Shown here piece after piece: positions 1 to 10,926 of a stretch of 64,000 nucleotides of DNA. Below the pieces are notes generated by a model. It was not told where the DNA came from. It did not search any database and worked only from the letters and a program-made list of their open reading frames with translations. Each line of letters starts with the position of its first letter. Within the stretch, counting starts at the first letter, position 1. A program made the position numbers and the translations under genes. Origin of the DNA: Gongronella butleri (taxonomy: Eukaryota > Mucoromycota > Mucoromycetes > Mucorales > Cunninghamellaceae); contig JAIWZP010000002.1 in assembly GCA_025201375.1 (NCBI GenBank), forward strand, positions 744,001 to 808,000, in the 5' to 3' direction.

Positions 1-500
1 GGCAAATGATCATTGGCTCGCGGCGCGCGCCCTATCTTTTTTGCGCTAATGGCGCGGCCTGGCCCGATTTCGTCTTATTTTCTGCTTGTGACAATGCTCG
101 TTTCCAGCAGCCCAAGTCGAGCGTCGGGGGACCGTGGGTGCGTTGTAGGACCTTGTGACGCGCCAAATCCCTTGGTGGCAGGCCCGCGGGCCAATTGCCA
201 AAGTCAGCGCGCCCTTCCCCATCCCGTATGGCAGCCCGTTTTTTCGCGATCCCTATCTTTTTTTCCAGAAATAAAACAAGGGTGGGCGCCATCTTGTGGC
301 TCCAATGGTTGTCTATTTTGCAAAACCACGGATGTAGAGAGCTTTTTTTTTTTTTTAGAAAACAAGCGTGTCGGTACGCGTCTCTTTTTGCGCGCATTTT
401 GTCGGCGGAGACTCCGTCATGGTGCGTACGATTGCACGGGATGACGCGTGTTAAGATGGGCGGGTAAAAAGGGGCAAAAAAGAGGGGAATCATGCCATTT
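1..500. other. No gene recognised (left edge)
   Basis: The stretch left of the tubulin cofactor C stop codon has open frames on both strands. Their translations are dominated by homopolymer-encoded Phe and Lys runs and match no family I know. There is a T-run near 342-356. The 3' UTR of the neighbouring minus-strand gene must lie here. I see nothing else I can support. Confidence 0.5.
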
Positions 501-1998
501 TTATTCTTTTTTCTCCGGCAAGAGTCTATCCAGGACGGTCAAATCGCTGGGTTGGACAGTCATGTCGCGCACGACGGCCTGTTGACGCTCGGGATCAGCA
601 CGGAACCAATTTGGCGACGCTTGCTGCTTTAGCCAGTTGAAATCCTCCATTTTGAGCACGCAATTGCCAGGTGACTAGGAGAACCAAGGAAAAAAAAAAA
701 AAAAAGGGTGCGACATGACGGTGAGATAAGCAACAACCATGTCATCCCGGCAGAAAGGCAAGGATGGAGCCAACTTTTTTTTTACATTCACAAAAGGATT
801 TGCACCGACAGCAACTTCTTTGGAGTCTTCCATAATAGGATGGCTGCCTACGTGTAACCAGAGAGCCACGTCATGTGCGTCATGCATTCGAAACTTTTTT
901 TTTCCAATGCGCAGCAATTGACCAGCCAAAAAAAAAAAAAGAGAAAATGCGAGGAAAACAAAAAAAAAGCGAATGAGCACATCAGCTGCCGTTTGACCCA
1001 AGCTGGTGGACTTTATACCTGATGACAATCCAAGATGATGGTCGATTGCTCCAGGCCGTAAATCAAGACGGAGCCCAGGATGGTGTCAGTGACAATCACA
1101 CAACGACGTACTTTTTTGAGATGGAGGGCCGACACCTGGATCGACGCACTCTTTAGCCACACCACGCAATGGTCCAAATGGCTGAGCGACACAGCCACTG
1201 TGCGGTGCGTGTCATTGAGGTCGTCATTTGGCAGTGAAAGGATCTTGTCCTTTTGATTTGTCCACTCAATGGTATCTCCTTGCTGCTGTTGACTGGTCAA
1301 TGGCGCTGAATTGCCATTGGATGTTGTTGTCGCGGTCAACGAGGTTGTTGCGGGGGGCCACGTGGCGCAGAAGCATCTAAAATAAGAGAAGAGGGGCACA
1401 TGTCAGCGGCCACAACACCCAACGTGACAATGTGTGGGGGGAGGGGGGCTCGATTTGACTTTTTTTACCGGGAGTCGATGGTGAATGGGTCGCCAACGCG
1501 TCGTTGGCAGACGCGTGCGCGTGTGCTGGCGTGGGTTTTGCTTTGGCTTGCCTAGATCGGAAGGAAAATTTGGCTTTTGGCGTCAATTGTGCCCTTGTTC
1601 GATCGAGCTGATGCATGAGATCCTTGATTTGCTGTATGAAATTAAAGAGAAATCATTGAGTGCGTGGGGAGTGGGTGCGCGGGGGCGGGATATCATGCGC
1701 GCGTCTTTGTTGCTTACCATAGCATATTGTCTTTCGTCATAGGAGGGTATAAAGCTCGTGGCCTTGGTGATCTGCTTGTCTAGTTGGTTGATCTGTTGCA
1801 AGACGAGGTTGAGGTGCTCGGGGAGCTGGGTTTTGTCGACGGCAGTCGCGTCTTGCAGCGCGCGTTCGATCTCTATGCAAGCAAAAAGCGAGTCAACCAA
1901 CGTGTTTGCCGCTTTTTTTGCCGCTTTTTACCCTTTTTCTCGGCCTTGAAAGCAAGCCAAAAGTCGTTTGCCGCGTCCGTGGCGGTGGGCGTTGTCAT
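501..1998 (-). CDS. TBCC: Tubulin-folding cofactor C (TBCC)
   Basis: Cofactor C acts in the tubulin folding supercomplex and stimulates GTP hydrolysis to release alpha/beta-tubulin dimers. Proposed exons: 1998-1932, 1872-1718, 1631-1469, 1305-1019, 893-786 and 674-501, giving about 317 residues (human TBCC has 346). The N-terminal part is a helical spectrin-like region that ends in the typical basic segment LTPKAKFSFRSRQ. The C-terminal part is the C-CAP/TBCC beta-helix: a Val/Ile-rich repeat ending HLKKVRRCVIVTDTILGSVL, then RMHDAHDVALWLHVGSHPI and the terminal DFNWLKQQASPNW block typical of the family. The exon 3/4 junction is uncertain. The strong acceptor at 1377 breaks the frame, and the weaker AG at 1306 keeps it. 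It is divergent from the fungalysin gene, with 606 bp between the start codons. Confidence 0.9.
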
Positions 1999-2604
1999 GA
2001 AAATAGGGAAATAAGGTTGCCTAGGGAGAGGTTGGGTGGCGGTGACTTTTTTTTTAGGCGTATGACGAGAACGAGCGCCAAAAAAAAAAAAAAAAAAAAA
2101 AAAAAGGGACAGGCCAAGAAGAAAGGCCAAGAAGTCACGAGATCCAAGCTTCAAACCAATCAGGTGCAAGCTGACCGCATGATGTCACCTTTCTCCCACC
2201 CCCTTTTTTTTTTGCATGCTCATTGTTTGTAAAAACGGATCGCCATGGGATGCCAGATAATGAGGCCCGCGTAGATATGATCCATTCACTTGTCAGGCGA
2301 CCCTCCTCCCTCTTTGCACTACATATTATTTTTTGCCAATGGCTATCTCCATATGAAAAAAGGGGGGAAAAAGTCAACGTGAGCTCGCGGGTCATGGGTG
2401 GTCATGTGTCAACCTTGCTTTTCATTATCATGGCCCAATAAAAGTGCCACTGACTCCAAATTCGCCATGAATTGCCTGATTTTGATAGAAAAAAAATAAA
2501 AAGGGGGCGGGCGCGAAAGTAGCCGAGGCATTACGCACGCTCTTTTTTTCTTTTTTCTTTTTTATTATTTCCCTCTATTCCTCTTTTTTTTATTTTATTC
2601 TATT
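1999..2604. promoter_or_regulatory. Divergent intergenic region, TBCC / fungalysin
   Basis: These 606 bp separate two start codons that point away from each other, so both promoters must lie here. Visible are a 26-nt A-run at about 2081-2105, an A-tract near 2488, and a T/C-rich block just upstream of the fungalysin ATG (about 2541-2604). I see no clear TATA box or named operator, so its promoter role is inferred from position. Confidence 0.55.
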
Positions 2605-5196
2605 ATGAAAGCACCTATACACACGGCCGTGGCATTGTATTTGACGGCGTCGCAAGTCATGGCGGCGTCTCTACCTTGGCCAATGCCTCTGCAATCGCAA
2701 GAAATCGTGGGCAATTTCGGCCCTGACCTTGGTCAGCGTCGGGAATATACTGCGGACACGGCTTCATGGCTTGATCAAGGCGACGACATGGCGTCGCTGG
2801 CCAGCCATGCGCGCCCCGAGGACGTTGCGCTCGCGTTTGCGCGCGACAAGCTCACGCAATCCGACTTTGTCGTCGACTCGCAATTTAAATCCGACCTCAC
2901 GGGCATCACGCACGTGCATCTGCGCCAAATCGTCCATGGCAAGCCCGTCCTCAATGGCAACATCAACATCAATGTCTTGCCCAATGGCCGCGTGCTCTCC
3001 TATGGCAATTCATTCGCTCGCCCACAAAAGCCGGCGCAATCCCTCTTCAAGGTAACAACAGCAACAACAACAAAAAAAAAAAAGGGAAAAAAAAAGACAA
3101 GCACATGGACACACGCGCCAAATGACATCAGGCGGACGGAACAAGAGAGAGAGCGAGAGGGGGGGTGATGCGGGATCCAGGAGACAGGGATTTGCCTCAA
3201 TGTTTGTTGTGTGTGTGGCGCGATGAAACAAGTTTGACTGATAGAGGGACGCATGGGGTGCTCCTTTTTTTTTTTCTTTTTTTTCTTTTTTTTTTTTTTG
3301 TTGGATTTCAGCAATTCCAATCCGGATGGCATCAGTTGATCATGGGCAAAAAGGGCTCTTATCGCGGTGCCGAAGACACGGCGTCGGCGACCTGGCAAGT
3401 GAATGGCCCAAGTGCGCAGCAGGTGCTGTCTCCAAGCGAGGCTGTGGTCAGCTTGTACAAGTTTGTGAAACGCAAGCTGCCTAATCCGGCGATGGCGGAT
3501 GTGCTTAGTGCCGACGCGCTTGTGGCACGCACCGACCTGACTGGGCATGACGCGACGGTGCTTGTGGATGGCGTGCCCTTTGCGCTGCAGCCTGTGCGTG
3601 TCAAGGAGGCGTATCTGCAGCAAGCCGATGGATCCCTGGCCCTTGTGTGGGACGTCCAGATGGAATTGGACGACAATTGGTACAGTGCGCAGGTCGACGT
3701 GACCAATGGCGCCATGCTTGGCCTTGTTGATTGGGTGCATCAATACGATTTCAACCGTGGAGCAGCTGCCGACGATGATACGCCGAAAACCGCACCAGTC
3801 GACGCCTATTACAATGTGATTCCCTTTGGCAACAACGACCCGTCTGATACCACGCAGCAATTGATCAAGAACCCACACGATCCGTTTGCAAGCCCCGAGG
3901 GCTGGCACTCGCAGGGCCATTATTCCTCCATCCGGTCGGCGGCCAAGCACCCTGTTTTCAACGTGACGGCAGGCAACAACGTGTATGCACACACAAATCC
4001 AGACGGCGGTTACAATTGGGAAGACAATTACCGCCCACAAGGCCACTCGGGCGGCAAGTTTGGCGACGCCCTGGTCTTTGACTATGAGGCCAAGTTTGAC
4101 ATTGACGAGCCTGAGGAGTACGAAGACGCCGCCGTGACCAATCTGTTCTACTGGTGCAACATGGCGCACGATTTGTTCCATCGCTATGGCTTTGATGAAA
4201 AATCGGGTAATTTTCAGCACGACAACCTGGGTCGCGGCCGCGCCAACGACGACGGCGATGGCGATGCCGTGATTGCCAATGCGCAGGACGGGTCGGGCCG
4301 CAACAATGCCAACTTTGCCACGCCGCCCGACGGCCAGCACGGCAAGATGCGCATGTACGTCTGGGACCAGACAAAGCCCATGCGCGATGGCGACTTTGAA
4401 AGCGGCATTGTCCTCCACGAATATACCCACGGCGTGTCCAATCGCCTGACCGGCGGCTACAAGAACAGCAATTGCCTTGGCTGGGGCGAGGCCGGCGGCA
4501 TGGGCGAGGGCTGGGGCGACTTTGTCTCCACCATTGTCCGCATGAAGGCCACTGACCGCCGCACCAAGGATTATTCCATGGGCGCATGGGCAAATGGCGG
4601 CGATGGCATCCGAAAGTATCACGTAAGAACAAAAAAATGGAAAAAAAAATGGATGAACTAATCCTTTTTTTTTTCTATTTTTTTTTTTTTTTTTTGGCTA
4701 GTATTCGACGAACATGAAGACGAATCCCAGCACGTACAATATCATGGATCGCTTTGATTATTGGGGCGTGCACGCCAAGGGCGAGGTGTGGGCCGAGATG
4801 CTGTACGAGGTGTATTGGAACCTTGTCGACAAGCATGGCTTCACCGAGGAGTGGTTCCCGCCCACGTCGTTCCTGACAAGCACAAACACGCGCGGGGTGC
4901 CCATCATGACCCAAGATGACGTCAAGCTGACCAAGGAATACATTGTGTCGCACGGCAACACGCTCGCACTGCAATTGGTGCTCGATGGCATGAAACTGCA
5001 GCCTTGCTCGCCATCGTTCACTGACGCGCGCGACGCCATCCTCGACGCCGACAAGGCCCTGACTGGCGGCGCCAACTATTGTGACATTTACAACGCCTTT
5101 GCCAAGCGCGGTCTTGGCTTTGGCGCCAAACTTGCGCGCGAAGGCTGGCTCGAGAAGCGCAAGGAAAGCTATGACGTGCCTCCCGCGTGCCAGTAG
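2605..5196 (+). CDS. Secreted metalloprotease, fungalysin (peptidase M36)
   Basis: This is a secreted zinc endopeptidase that degrades extracellular protein. Exons 2605-3051, 3312-4622 and 4702-5196 give 750 residues. Residues 1 to about 20 form a signal peptide ending VMA-AS. A long propeptide with the FTP-type region follows (to about residue 250). The mature M36 domain has the zinc motif HEYTH at His518, Glu519 and His522, followed by GVSNRLTGG, and the third ligand Glu548 in GMGEGWGDF. FYWCNMAHDLFHRYGFDE is also family-typical. Intron 1 (260 nt) and intron 2 (79 nt) carry long A-runs after the donor and long T-runs before the acceptor. An AATAAA lies 200 nt past the stop. The family is often expanded in early-diverging and animal-associated fungi, but its role here is probably general nutrition. 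Confidence 0.96.
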
Positions 5197-5395
5197 ATGT
5201 AACACGTGCCTTTTTTTATTTTTGAATGGCTATTTTTTTTTGTTTTGTTGCTTTTTTTTTTTGAGATGGGCTACTTTTCCGTGATTCATCCCCCCTCCTT
5301 GCTCTGCGCATTCTGTTTCTTATTTATTTGCTTGTACTTTTCTTTGATCTGCTGTCGCAGTCTATGTTTGGCTTTTTTTGTTGCTATTGCTTGTG

Positions 5396-5401
5396 AATAA
5401 A
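5396..5401 (+). terminator. Polyadenylation signal (fungalysin)
   Basis: AATAAA occurs 200 nt after the fungalysin stop codon, in T-rich sequence. Assignment rests on the motif and position only. Confidence 0.5.
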
Positions 5402-5637
5402 CCGTAAATCGTAAAATACCATTGATGATGCGCGCCCCTCTATTGTTTTGCGCGTAAATAATTATGGAAATCGTGCTGCGTGTACTGCTATGATATCACA
5501 AGAGACCCCTTCTCGTAAAAAAAAAAAAAAAAAAGCTTTATCATAATATGGGATGAATTGCTATGATATTTTTTGAAATGTGTGCTGCCCGTGCGAGAGC
5601 AAAATGACACAAGAAAATCACTTGTTGTTCCATTGGA
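5402..5637. other. Convergent intergenic region, fungalysin / SCAI
   Basis: This AT-rich stretch lies between two converging genes. It holds an A-run at about 5517-5534 and two near-palindromic words (GCTATGATATCA near 5488 and GCTATGATATTT near 5560). These resemble the TATGATATCATA words that cluster at 23.8-24.1 kb. No coding sequence is visible. Confidence 0.45.
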
Positions 5638-8600
5638 TTAGATGTTCTCAAGATTTGATGAGGGTACGGGTGCCGTGGCACTTGTGGGAGTAGACACGGG
5701 CAAGTGAAAGTACGTGCTGACGCCGGCAATGGCGATCAGCTCGTTGAACAAGGTCATGATCGACTTGTCCACGTAGATGGCTTCGGGCATGTCGGGCGAG
5801 CTGCTTGGGTACGACTGGAACGAAAGCCAAGAAGAATAAAAAAAAAAAAGGAAAAATGGCGTCAAATCGCTGGTTTTCTTTCTCTCTTTCTCACCGGGTT
5901 GCTTCCAAGAAGGGGTTACCTTTTCATGCTTGAACGACGAATGGCACCGCAGAATCACGCCACAGAGCACAAAACGCACAATGAACGTCCACAAGTATGC
6001 ATCTTGCATGAAGCGCATGATGCTGGGATCTGGAGCAGGCATAAAAGGGATGAATTCGTCGCCATTCGTTTCTTTTTTTTTTTCAAGATGCCATTGCTGC
6101 GAGCGACATTTTTTTTTTACCTAGATCTGGGTTTTCAGCGAGTCGCTGTCCGATGGTGTGTTCGAGTTGTGCGACCTTTTGGACGCAGAGCAGCCACTTG
6201 TCGTGGTCGAGGTTTCCAATGTCAGCGACGGAGCAAAAGCCGAGGAGCGGGGTATGGAGGAACAGGGTGAAGAGGGAGCCGATTTCTGTCTTGTCCTGGA
6301 TGGTGGATGGGTACTGGGTGGGGGAAAGCAGGGCGAGCAGCGGCTGGTCAAAGACATTGGGGATGGCCTGATAGAATGCAGTGCTATTGTCGCTGTCAAT
6401 GACCAAAAACAGCGGCTTGCGCGTCCACGGGATCAGGTCGGCGGGGTACAAGCATGCCTGCGCGGCTGGGGGAGCCATTTTCATCATGGCCGAGGATGGC
6501 CCTCCGCCGGCCGTCGTGGATGACGTGGTGGCGATCTGTGCCGACGCCGATGGTGCATTTGTCGCTGCCCCTACTGCGCCACCTGCCGTGGACGCGGCCG
6601 TCGTGGCTGGCAATGGCGACGATGCCGAAGACGTGGTGGTTGCCGCTGCAGAACTCGTCAATTTCTTGGCTGCGGCCGATGCTGCTGCTGCGGTGGTTGC
6701 CTGGACGCCGAGTGGCGACGACGTGGATGCCGGTGTGTTGGTGCCAGGGGCATTGGACGCGGACGGGACATTGGCAGCCGGTGCATCATGCGTGGCCGGT
6801 GAGGTTGCTGCGGACGCCGGTGCGCTGGCGATGGCGGGCGACCCCGAGGAAGCGACGGACGCAGCATTGGCAGCATTGCCAGGGTTCGCGGCCGAGACCG
6901 AGGAAGGATTATTGCTTGTTGCGGCCGTCGATGCGTTTGTCGCTGCTTGTGCCGCTGCATTCGCGGTATTTGCGGTAGTGGAAGTGGATGTTTGTGTGGT
7001 ATTGGCGGCTGCAACGGCCGATGACAGGGTCATGGCGGCGACGGTAGCCGTAGCAGCTGCGCTCGCGGACGTTTTCTTTTGGTACATCGTCACGCCTCCC
7101 GTGACGCCGAATCCGCGCGATGGATCGTTGGTATAGCCGGGCGATGATACGTACAAAAGCATGGCAGCATGCGGGTCTGTGTCCTTGAAGGCCGTCGCAA
7201 GATAAACCATCAATTGATTGAGCGTCGCCCTGTAAAGCAACGATTTGTGCGGATTGTGCAAATCCTTTCTGTCGCCCGCAAACATGGACGCAGCCTGAGG
7301 TGTTTCCGACGCCACTGGATCTTGATTTGGACCCTCATTGGCTCCGTCTCCTCCTGTTGCTGTTGCCGTTGCCGATGTGGGGCCAGGATGCGCTGGCAAT
7401 GGCTCGCGCTCAAGCGATTGGAGCATGCGGTACATGTCAAGCGTCAATTCGGAGAATTTGATCTCATGAGGGTAATTGCCACCGACGAGGATCACTTCTT
7501 GCAGGCGCAATGGCGGAAGATTGGCGGCGGCCGCGCCAATTGGGCTGACAAAGTGCACGGGTAGCCTGTGATCATGGATAGGCACCTGGTGCCTGTCTGT
7601 GTTGATAGGAATCAACTTGCGCTCGGCCTCCATGAACGACGAAATCTCCTCCAGCACCATGTGCCACTCCTTGCTGTCGGCCGCCTTGAAAATCTTGGAA
7701 TACTCTTCAATCAGCAGCTCAAGCTCACTCACAAGCAGCTTGAGATGCTCCTCCTTGTTCAAAAGCAAGCACACCACAATAAAACGTGCATAATAGCGCA
7801 TCTTTTTGATCATCAGCGCAGGACTGCATTTTTTTTTTTAAAAAAAAAAACGGTGTGAATATGTCTCCTTTTTTTTTTTTCTTGTTTAGAGCGCTTACTT
7901 TTTCACCTCGAGCACATTTTTAAAGTATTGTCGGTCGTGAATGGCCTCGTAAAACACGTATGCTTCGTGCAAATAATTGGTTTCGCTCGTGCGCAGGCTA
8001 AAAACATCATGAAAATGGTTAAAAAAATGGTTTTGTTGCTTTCTGGCATCCCAATGCCGTTTCTTTTACTAGTAGTGATAGTAAAGCTGGCCAATCTTGC
8101 TTGCAATTTCGCCAACCTCCCATCGCTTTAAGCCATAGTTGGCCTTGTCCTCGAGCAATGCCCTGAAAAAACAAAGATGTCGCGTGAATGAGCGTGCCCC
8201 CTGACATGTTTTGGTATTGCTGTGTCTCTAACCTGTGTGTTTGCTGAAACTTCCATAGCTACAAAGAAATGAGAGGCACGAAATCAGCGGTCATGTGGCG
8301 CGTCGTGTGAGTGTTTTACTTGTCGTTACATTGGTATACACTTCAAACGTCTTTTCAAAGTACTAATGGTATAAAAAATGGCCCAATTGAGCATCCTTTC
8401 GTGCTTGCTTTGCAAACAATTTACGTGTCGCCATTGCCGATAGTTGCCCGTGGGTGGCAGATCCCTGATGGAAAAAAAAAATTGAAAATGGAGACGCGTC
8501 AGCATGTTTTCTTTGCGTTTGCGCCCCTTTTTCGTTACCTGAGGCCGCTGAACAAGCTCTGGCTTTTTTCAAGCAGGTATTGGAATTCCTCAACGAGGCG

Positions 8601-9046
8601 CTGGTTGCGGACCGTGGTGTCGGCAGACGCAATTGCCGCTGCGGGTGTGGCATTTTCGGCCAATGTTGCTGTGGTCGGCGCGGCAGGCGCCGCCGTCGCC
8701 GCCGCGGTGCTTTGCGTGGTGGACGGCGCCGAATTGTTGCTTGTCGCCGCGTCCGTCGGCGTGCTTGTTACCTGCGGTGGCTCCATTGCGCTGCTGGAAG
8801 CAGCAATTTCGTTCGTTGTTGCTCCCGCGCCCGTTTTATCATCTGCTACAACAGGATCGCCACTTGCTATGGCAACAGGCGTCGTGCCCGGCCCATCGGT
8901 GCCTTGGGAACAAACAAAAACCGTGTCAATGGAGGGTCTGCGGCTCAAAAACGACGTTTTTCCTTACTGGTCGCGTTTGCGTTGACAGTGGACGCGTCGT
9001 TTACAGTCGTTGGCACGCCATCTTTATTTGTGGTTGTGGCTTCCAT
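5638..9046 (-). CDS. SCAI: SCAI family protein (suppressor of cancer cell invasion homologue)
   Basis: In animals SCAI is a nuclear cofactor that restrains MRTF/SRF transcription and acts in double-strand break repair. Its fungal role is unknown to me. Ten exons: 9046-8968, 8902-8539, 8464-8425, 8362-8330, 8258-8233, 8162-8070, 7997-7899, 7823-6121, 6029-5920 and 5814-5638, giving 907 residues. Family blocks run in order: VEEFQYLLEKSQSLFSGLRD, YGLKRWEVGEIASKIGQLYY, YLRTSET, MRYYARFIVVCLLLNK, IKFSELTLDMYRMLQSLERE, NPHKSLLYRATLNQL, PWTRKPLFLVIDS, QPLLALLSPTQYP, GSLFTLFLHTPL, LWTFIVRFVLC. The protein exceeds the animal one (about 600 aa) because of a low-complexity N-terminus and a roughly 200-residue Ala/Ser/Thr insert (residues about 496-698, encoded at 7072-6463) in the middle of the domain. 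The insert could be an unremoved intron, but the frame stays open throughout. Confidence 0.93.
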
Positions 9047-9779
9047 ACGAAAAGAACAAAAAGAAAGAAAAAAAATAGAGTAAGGGGGGAAAATAGGGGA
9101 GAAAAACGAGCCAACGCGTGGAAAATGGTGTTTTCTCTGGTTCAACGCCGCACAGACTCCGCCGGACTAGGCTCCGAAAGCCTGTCCTTAGCCCGCGACG
9201 CGCCATTGATAAAAAGGAACGCGTTCCAAAAAAAAAAAAAAAAGGCACGTCGCTCTTCCTAATCATGAAATTGGAATCTGTCCGTTCATGATGTGGCTCG
9301 ATGACGCGCCATTGGCCCTTGAATTCCGGTGGTCGATGTCGTCCCACCCCCCAAGTCACGGGAAATGCCCAGTGCATAATATATAAAAAAAAAAGTGAGA
9401 ATGGAAGCAACACGGCGACAAGAGCGAGGATTCGTGCGACAAACATAAAAGGATAGATGAAAATGACCGGAACAGACGGCGAGAATTCATATGCCCCACT
9501 TGCGAGGAATTGGAGGCGCGCAAACGGTGGCAACACAACAAACAAACAAGGCAACGTGGCTGCAAGACGTCTCGCAGCATTGCTTTTTGTTTTCTAGCCT
9601 CCTCCCCCTGGATGGAATTTTGATCTGTTGCACGCGCCCTCATTGACCGTGCTTTCTGCCTGCTGCAATGCGCGATGCCGTTGGAAGACCAACACACCCC
9701 ATCAGCAGATGGCCGCTCTTTGTTGCCCTTGCGGGTCGCATGGTGTGAAAAAAAGTTGCACAAGGCGCCCTTTTTTTAT

Positions 9780-9812
<33 letters not shown>

Positions 9813-10424
9813 AATACTGATAGAGCCATTCGTTTCAGAATGGAGGCAAATGAGAGAGCAGAGAAGATCATGGGGTCTGGCATGATTTTTTTTCTCATTA
9901 CGCCGAACGCCATGGCGACAAGAGCGAGAATCGGGCCAACTGGGCGTGAATAAACTTTTTTTTTGCGAACCAGGTTGACCCAGGCAAGTCCATGGATGGT
10001 GCACAGGCACATCGTCGTCGTCATTTCGTACAACAAAAAGAAAAATGGGTCATTCAACATCCCCCCCCATTATCCAAATATTTGCCTCTTATTATTTTAT
10101 TTATCTTTAGGGTGTATATGCATGAAAAAAGGGGGGCGAATCAGAAAAAGGGCGATAAGGAAGAACAGGGCGAGCAAGGCAGGGGTGTGAGCCAGTGACT
10201 CGCCTCGGCAGTGAGAAGGGAAGAACGGGCATTATTTGTGTTGTGTGTGTGTGTGTGTGTGTGTGTGCGCAAAACGACAAAAAAAAACTGATATTGGGTT
10301 AGGGGTGTGATCACACACACACATTCACACAAACCAATGGCGTAATGTGTGTGTGTGTGCGTGTGTGTGTGTGGACAGGATACAAAAAAAAAAGGGGGGA
10401 GAGGGTGTACAACAAACAGGAGCG
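9047..10424. other. Intergenic region with homopolymers and GT/CA microsatellites
   Basis: No recognisable gene lies between SCAI and the Ecl1-like gene. The minus strand has two short hydrophobic open frames (about 9554-9356 and 10050-9840). They share the phrase ILALVA but lack family identity, and the second ends in a 30-nt T/A run. The SCAI promoter should lie at the left end of this region. Dinucleotide repeats at 10238-10372 are listed separately. Confidence 0.45.
10238..10372. repeat. GT / CA dinucleotide microsatellites
   Basis: A (GT)n run at about 10240-10267 is followed by a (CA)n run at about 10311-10330 and a second, slightly interrupted (GT)n run at about 10347-10372. The opposite polarity of the middle tract means the RNA or single-stranded DNA could fold back. 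This lies just past the 3' end of the Ecl1-like gene. Confidence 0.85.
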
Positions 10425-10926
10425 TCATGGGAGGTTGGCATCTATGGGTAATGAGTGTGCGTCGCGCATATAATCCACGGACAGCGCGGATGCTAGTGAA
10501 TCAAAGGATGACATCGACGACGTGCCTGATGGCCTGCGGCGCATCATGGTCGGGGTATATGAAAAGGACTGACGCCGATGATACGACATTTCATAGGACG
10601 ATGGCGAGCAAGGAGCTTGCTGCTGTGCCTGCGCGTGCCACAATGAGCCGCGTACGGACGCGTCCAGCGGCCCATACGCGGTCTGCGCCGCCTGGCCGCT
10701 GCTCTTGGCTGATTCATTCAATTCGCATGTCTTGGAACAAAATGACAGGCGCTAAAAACAATAAAAAAGAGGCGACAGAGCGAGAAAAAGAGAAAAAAAG
10801 AGATCAGCGACCCGGACAATGGCAGCAAGGATCGACACATGACCCATGGGCTCGGTCTAGGTGGAGGGTGCAACGTACATCATTCACAATGGGCTTCTCG
10901 CAATAAAGACAGATGTTGAGATCCAT
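10425..10926 (-). CDS. Ecl1-family zinc-binding life-span regulator
   Basis: Ecl1 proteins are small fungal nuclear factors that extend chronological life span and respond to nutrients and zinc. Exons 10926-10879 and 10751-10425 give 124 residues. The N-terminus MDLNICLYCEKPIVND is joined by the splice to RLSFCSKTCELNES. Together they form the C-x2-C ... C-x3-C zinc motif that defines the family (Cys6, Cys9, Cys21, Cys25). The rest is Ser/Gln-rich and probably disordered, with possible phosphosites such as RRRPSG. The 127-nt intron splits the zinc motif in half, so no single unspliced frame shows it. The family call rests on the motif and its N-terminal position. Confidence 0.75.

Noticed and set aside
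13..444. Overlapping open frames at the left edge
   Set aside because: Composition driven by homopolymers, no splice pattern, no recognisable motif.
3000..4622. 540-residue open frame antisense to fungalysin
   Set aside because: It is the complement of conserved M36 coding sequence with C/G-rich third positions. The translation is Val/Ala/His-rich and has no domain, and its Lys run comes from the intron 1 T-run.
6381..7136. 251-residue Ala/Val/Asp-rich frame on the plus strand
   Set aside because: Antisense of the low-complexity Ala/Ser/Thr segment of SCAI. GCN repeats stay open in several frames.
9356..10060. Hydrophobic minus-strand frames as a small membrane protein gene
   Set aside because: Cannot be joined by convincing splice sites, no family match, and much of the hydrophobicity comes from T/A runs.
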